NCBI GenBank assembly: GCA_964471865.1
Contig: CAYYHU010000059.1
Span: 1 to 7,856 of the forward strand
Reading direction: 5' to 3'
Length of the DNA stretch: 7,856 bases
DNA from: CAYMUC01 sp964471865
GTDB taxonomy: Bacteria; Actinomycetota; Acidimicrobiia; Acidimicrobiales; Ilumatobacteraceae
Both the position numbers and the translations under genes were made by a program. This document shows, piece after piece, positions 5,970 to 7,856 of this stretch (its first letter is position 1; each line of letters starts with the position of its first letter). The notes under the pieces were generated by a model, which saw nothing but the letters and a program-made list of their open reading frames with translations, did not search any database and was not told the DNA's origin.

Positions 5970-7357
5970 CAGGTCGGATACTTGGCCTTGTCGGGAAGGC
6001 CCGAGCGCGCGGTGATGGCTTCGCCCATCCGTTGAGCCTCGGCAAAGAGACGCTCCTCGTCGACGAGGGTGCTGTGACCGTCCTCGACCACCACGGTTCC
6101 ATCGACGATCACCGTGTGGACACCGCGCCCGTCCGCCGACCACACGAGTTGGTTCATCACGTTGAGCAACGGACGCCACTCGGGACGATCCGTATCGTGC
6201 ACGACGACATCGGCACGCTTACCCACCTCGAGTGAACCGATCTGGTCCTCGAGATGCATCGTTCGTGCCCCACCGAGCGTGGCCATCTCATAGGCCTTCT
6301 CAGCGGGGAACATCTGAGGATCGGTGCGGGCATCTTTGAACAACCCGGCGACCAGATAGGTGGCTCGCATCAGATCCGAATAGTTCGAGGCGTTGTTGCC
6401 GTCGGTCCCGATCGACACGTTGATTCCCTGGGCCACCATCTCGGGGAACTTACCGACCTGAGTGATCCCATAGCTGACCTTGAGAGCAGTGGTCGGACAA
6501 TGCGCGACGCTCGCACCGCTTTCGCGGATGAGTTCGAGTTCCCGATCGTCGATCCGAACCACGTGCGTCATCGCCACGTTGTCGTCGAGGACGCCGATCT
6601 CGGCGAGGTGCACCATCGGTCGTTGACCGAACTCGGCGATGAAACCGTCGGGATCCAGCTGGGCCGGAGACATGTGGAAACTGAGGCCTACACCGCGTTC
6701 GTCGGCCAGGGCCTTCGCGGCCTTCCAGAGCGGATCGCTGCAGGTGGTGTGCCCAACGAGAATGCTCCACGCCGCGATACGACCATCGGCATGGTCGGCG
6801 TGAGCGTCGAGTTGGTGTTCGAGGTGGGCGATCGCCGCGTCGGTGGACTGGCGATACACCGATGGCTCCGGCGGCAGATCCCAGACCCATCGCCCGACTC
6901 GACCGCGGATGCCGACTTCGAGAAGTCCTTCGACGACATCGTCGAGGAACCGAATGGTGCCGGCCTCCAAGAACGTGGTGGTTCCGGACCGCAACATCTC
7001 GAGCGCGGCCATCTGACCGCTGACCTTCTCCTCGGCCCCGTCATAGACGGCGTAGAGCGGACACAACCATTCGAAGACGTTCTCCACGAAGGGGGTGTCG
7101 TCGGGGACGTAGCCGCGGGTCAGGGGTTCACCGGTGATGTGGATATGGGTGTTGACCATCCCCGGTGTCACCACGAATCGATCACCACCCACCACCCGAG
7201 CCGGCGCGTAGCGGGCCTCGAGATCGGCAGCCTTGCCGACGTCGATGATCTCGTTGCCGCGCACCGCAACGGCGCCGTGACGGATGATGTCCCGCGCCGC
7301 GTTCATCGTGACGACGTACCAACCCTTGACGAGTAGGTCGATCGGTTCCTGGTCCAT
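5966..7357 (-). CDS. Amidohydrolase family protein, ATZ/TRZ type, paralogue 2
   Basis: A 463-residue metal-dependent hydrolase homologous over its whole length to the one at 2092-3429. It has HxH (His71, His73 in NTHIHITGE), His228 (SFHMSP), His265 (MTHVVRIDD), His286 (AHCP) and Asp319 (IGTDG), a complete set of metal-ligand candidates. The family HxxE glutamate is replaced by Pro231, and the PTSN stretch reads PTTA. LEAGT (130-134), GRWVWD (155-160) and GSLEVGKRADVVVHDT (374-389) match the paralogue. Relatives remove amino groups or chloride from triazines, cytosine and adenosine-like compounds; this protein's substrate is unknown. The ATG at 7357 has a perfect GAGGAGG 4 nt upstream. It lies 34 bp after the methyltransferase and overlaps the LLM gene by 4 bp, so the three probably form one operon. 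Confidence 0.92.
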   Translation of the reverse strand: MDQEPIDLLVKGWYVVTMNAARDIIRHGAVAVRGNEIIDVGKAADLEARYAPARVVGGDRFVVTPGMVNTHIHITGEPLTRGYVPDDTPFVENVFEWLCPLYAVYDGAEEKVSGQMAALEMLRSGTTTFLEAGTIRFLDDVVEGLLEVGIRGRVGRWVWDLPPEPSVYRQSTDAAIAHLEHQLDAHADHADGRIAAWSILVGHTTCSDPLWKAAKALADERGVGLSFHMSPAQLDPDGFIAEFGQRPMVHLAEIGVLDDNVAMTHVVRIDDRELELIRESGASVAHCPTTALKVSYGITQVGKFPEMVAQGINVSIGTDGNNASNYSDLMRATYLVAGLFKDARTDPQMFPAEKAYEMATLGGARTMHLEDQIGSLEVGKRADVVVHDTDRPEWRPLLNVMNQLVWSADGRGVHTVIVDGTVVVEDGHSTLVDEERLFAEAQRMGEAITARSGLPDKAKYPTW

Positions 7358-7361
7358 GGTG

Positions 7362-7368
7362 CCTCCTC
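7362..7368 (-). promoter_or_regulatory. Ribosome binding site of amidohydrolase paralogue 2
   Basis: On the minus strand GAGGAGG precedes the ATG at 7357 by 4 nt (CACC). This is the strongest Shine-Dalgarno site in the window and settles the start. The surrounding 34-bp gap after the methyltransferase stop shows no clear promoter or terminator, consistent with an internal operon junction. Confidence 0.75.
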
Positions 7369-7391
7369 GGGGGGTGGGTGTATCGATTGGG

Positions 7392-7856
7392 TCAGCGGCG
7401 CTCGGCCACGTAGACCTGGTTGAAGCCGATCGGTTCGACGAGTCGTATCGCTTCGAACCCGGCCGAGTTCAACCAGTCGACGACCTGGGCATGGGTCAAC
7501 CGTCCGCCATGGCGGGTGTTGGCGAGCATCGTGATGCCCATCTGAACGCCGAAGGGGTTGTACTTGCGATCGTTGTCGGCGAAGTAGTCGGTGAGGACGA
7601 TCTGCCCGCCGGGGCGTAACGCGTCATAGGCCCGTTGGACGAGTTCCCGGGAGCGTTGTTCGCCCTCGGTACGACAGACGTGGCCGAGCACGACCAGATC
7701 GAAAGCGCCCGCCTCGATGTCGATGTCGTGGAAATTTCCGGGTCGGAACTCGACTCGGTCGGCAAGTCCCCGTTCCTCGATCACCGCCTGACCCGCCGGT
7801 AGGACCTCGTCGAGATCGTTGATCACCGCGGTCGATCCCGGTGAGGACTCGAGCAC
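7392..7856 (-). CDS. SAM-dependent O-methyltransferase, C-terminal part (runs off right edge)
   Basis: The last 154 residues of a class I methyltransferase are visible; the N-terminal dimerisation region and the glycine-rich SAM motif lie beyond the right edge. Seen: a strand ending in the acidic INDLDEVLPAG, followed by RVEFRPGNFHDID, then FDLVVLGHV with a histidine at the place of the catalytic-base region of OMT-family enzymes, LRPGGQIVLTDYF (motif III-like), RHGGRLTHAQVVDWLNSAGF and a closing strand. This order fits the Methyltransf_2 family (acetylserotonin-, tetracenomycin- or carminomycin-type O-methyltransferases) better than small caffeoyl-CoA-type enzymes. It is upstream of the second amidohydrolase by 34 bp on the same strand, so it is probably cotranscribed. 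The GTG at the edge is more likely an internal valine than a start. The substrate is unknown, presumably a hydroxylated aromatic. Confidence 0.85.
   Translation of the reverse strand: MLESSPGSTAVINDLDEVLPAGQAVIEERGLADRVEFRPGNFHDIDIEAGAFDLVVLGHVCRTEGEQRSRELVQRAYDALRPGGQIVLTDYFADNDRKYNPFGVQMGITMLANTRHGGRLTHAQVVDWLNSAGFEAIRLVEPIGFNQVYVAERR

Noticed and set aside
5970..6179. N-terminal extension of the LLM oxidoreductase to 416 residues
   Set aside because: The extra segment is Arg/Gly-rich, overlaps the amidohydrolase coding region in another frame, and precedes the first barrel strand of the LLM fold.
6254..7336. Long plus-strand open frame opposite amidohydrolase paralogue 2
   Set aside because: Antisense shadow in high-GC DNA; it shows no start signal and no domain, while the minus strand holds a complete enzyme with a perfect ribosome site.
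1..7856. tRNA, rRNA, CRISPR array, insertion sequence or riboswitch
   Set aside because: No cloverleaf arms, direct-repeat array, transposase or conserved leader was seen; gaps between genes are short and nearly all the DNA is coding.

Overview
The window is GC-rich (low to mid 60s percent by eye), densely coded DNA with the look of a free-living actinobacterium. The signs are a probable F420-type luciferase-like oxidoreductase, short-chain dehydrogenases, GTG starts in 4-bp overlaps, and promoters that appear to give leaderless mRNAs (TANNNT, 7 nt, ATG). An uncultured Acidimicrobiia-like lineage would fit, but that placement is inference. There are no RNA genes, insertion sequences, CRISPR arrays or long repeats, and no gap between genes exceeds 140 bp.

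Layout. The left edge carries the first 18 codons of a short-chain dehydrogenase (SDR) on the minus strand, divergent from a complete DHRS1-like SDR (194-1009, +). This converges on a Rieske oxygenase of the VanA/dicamba-monooxygenase type (1082-2071, -). Only 20 bp separate the Rieske gene from a divergent amidohydrolase (2092-3429, +). After a 99-bp regulatory gap come three tightly coupled plus-strand genes: two VOC-fold proteins (3529-4020, 4013-4498) and a SnoaL/NTF2-like protein (4495-4902). They converge on a minus-strand group read from the right edge: the C-terminal part of an O-methyltransferase (7392-7856), a second amidohydrolase (5966-7357) and a luciferase-like flavin/F420 oxidoreductase (4929-5969).

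How the genes may work together. Rieske oxygenase, two ATZ/TRZ-type amidohydrolases, two VOC proteins, a SnoaL-like protein, SDRs, an LLM oxidoreductase and a methyltransferase form the toolkit expected for stepwise breakdown or tailoring of an aromatic or heterocyclic compound. Plausible steps are oxidative demethylation or hydroxylation, hydrolysis of C-N or C-halogen bonds, rearrangement or ring cleavage, and redox of alcohols and ketones. The substrate cannot be read from the sequence. No transporter, regulator, ferredoxin or ferredoxin reductase is visible.

Most notable points. (1) Palindromes sharing the core TTNGTCNGACNAA, which resembles GntR/FadR-family operators, occur in the Rieske/amidohydrolase divergent promoter and just before the VOC gene, suggesting a common regulator. 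(2) Both amidohydrolases replace the usual HxxE catalytic glutamate by proline and share unusual EAGT and GRWxWD motifs, suggesting a distinct subfamily. (3) The two tandem VOC proteins differ in whether they keep metal ligands. (4) GATC, including six GCGATCGC octamers, is clearly over-represented.
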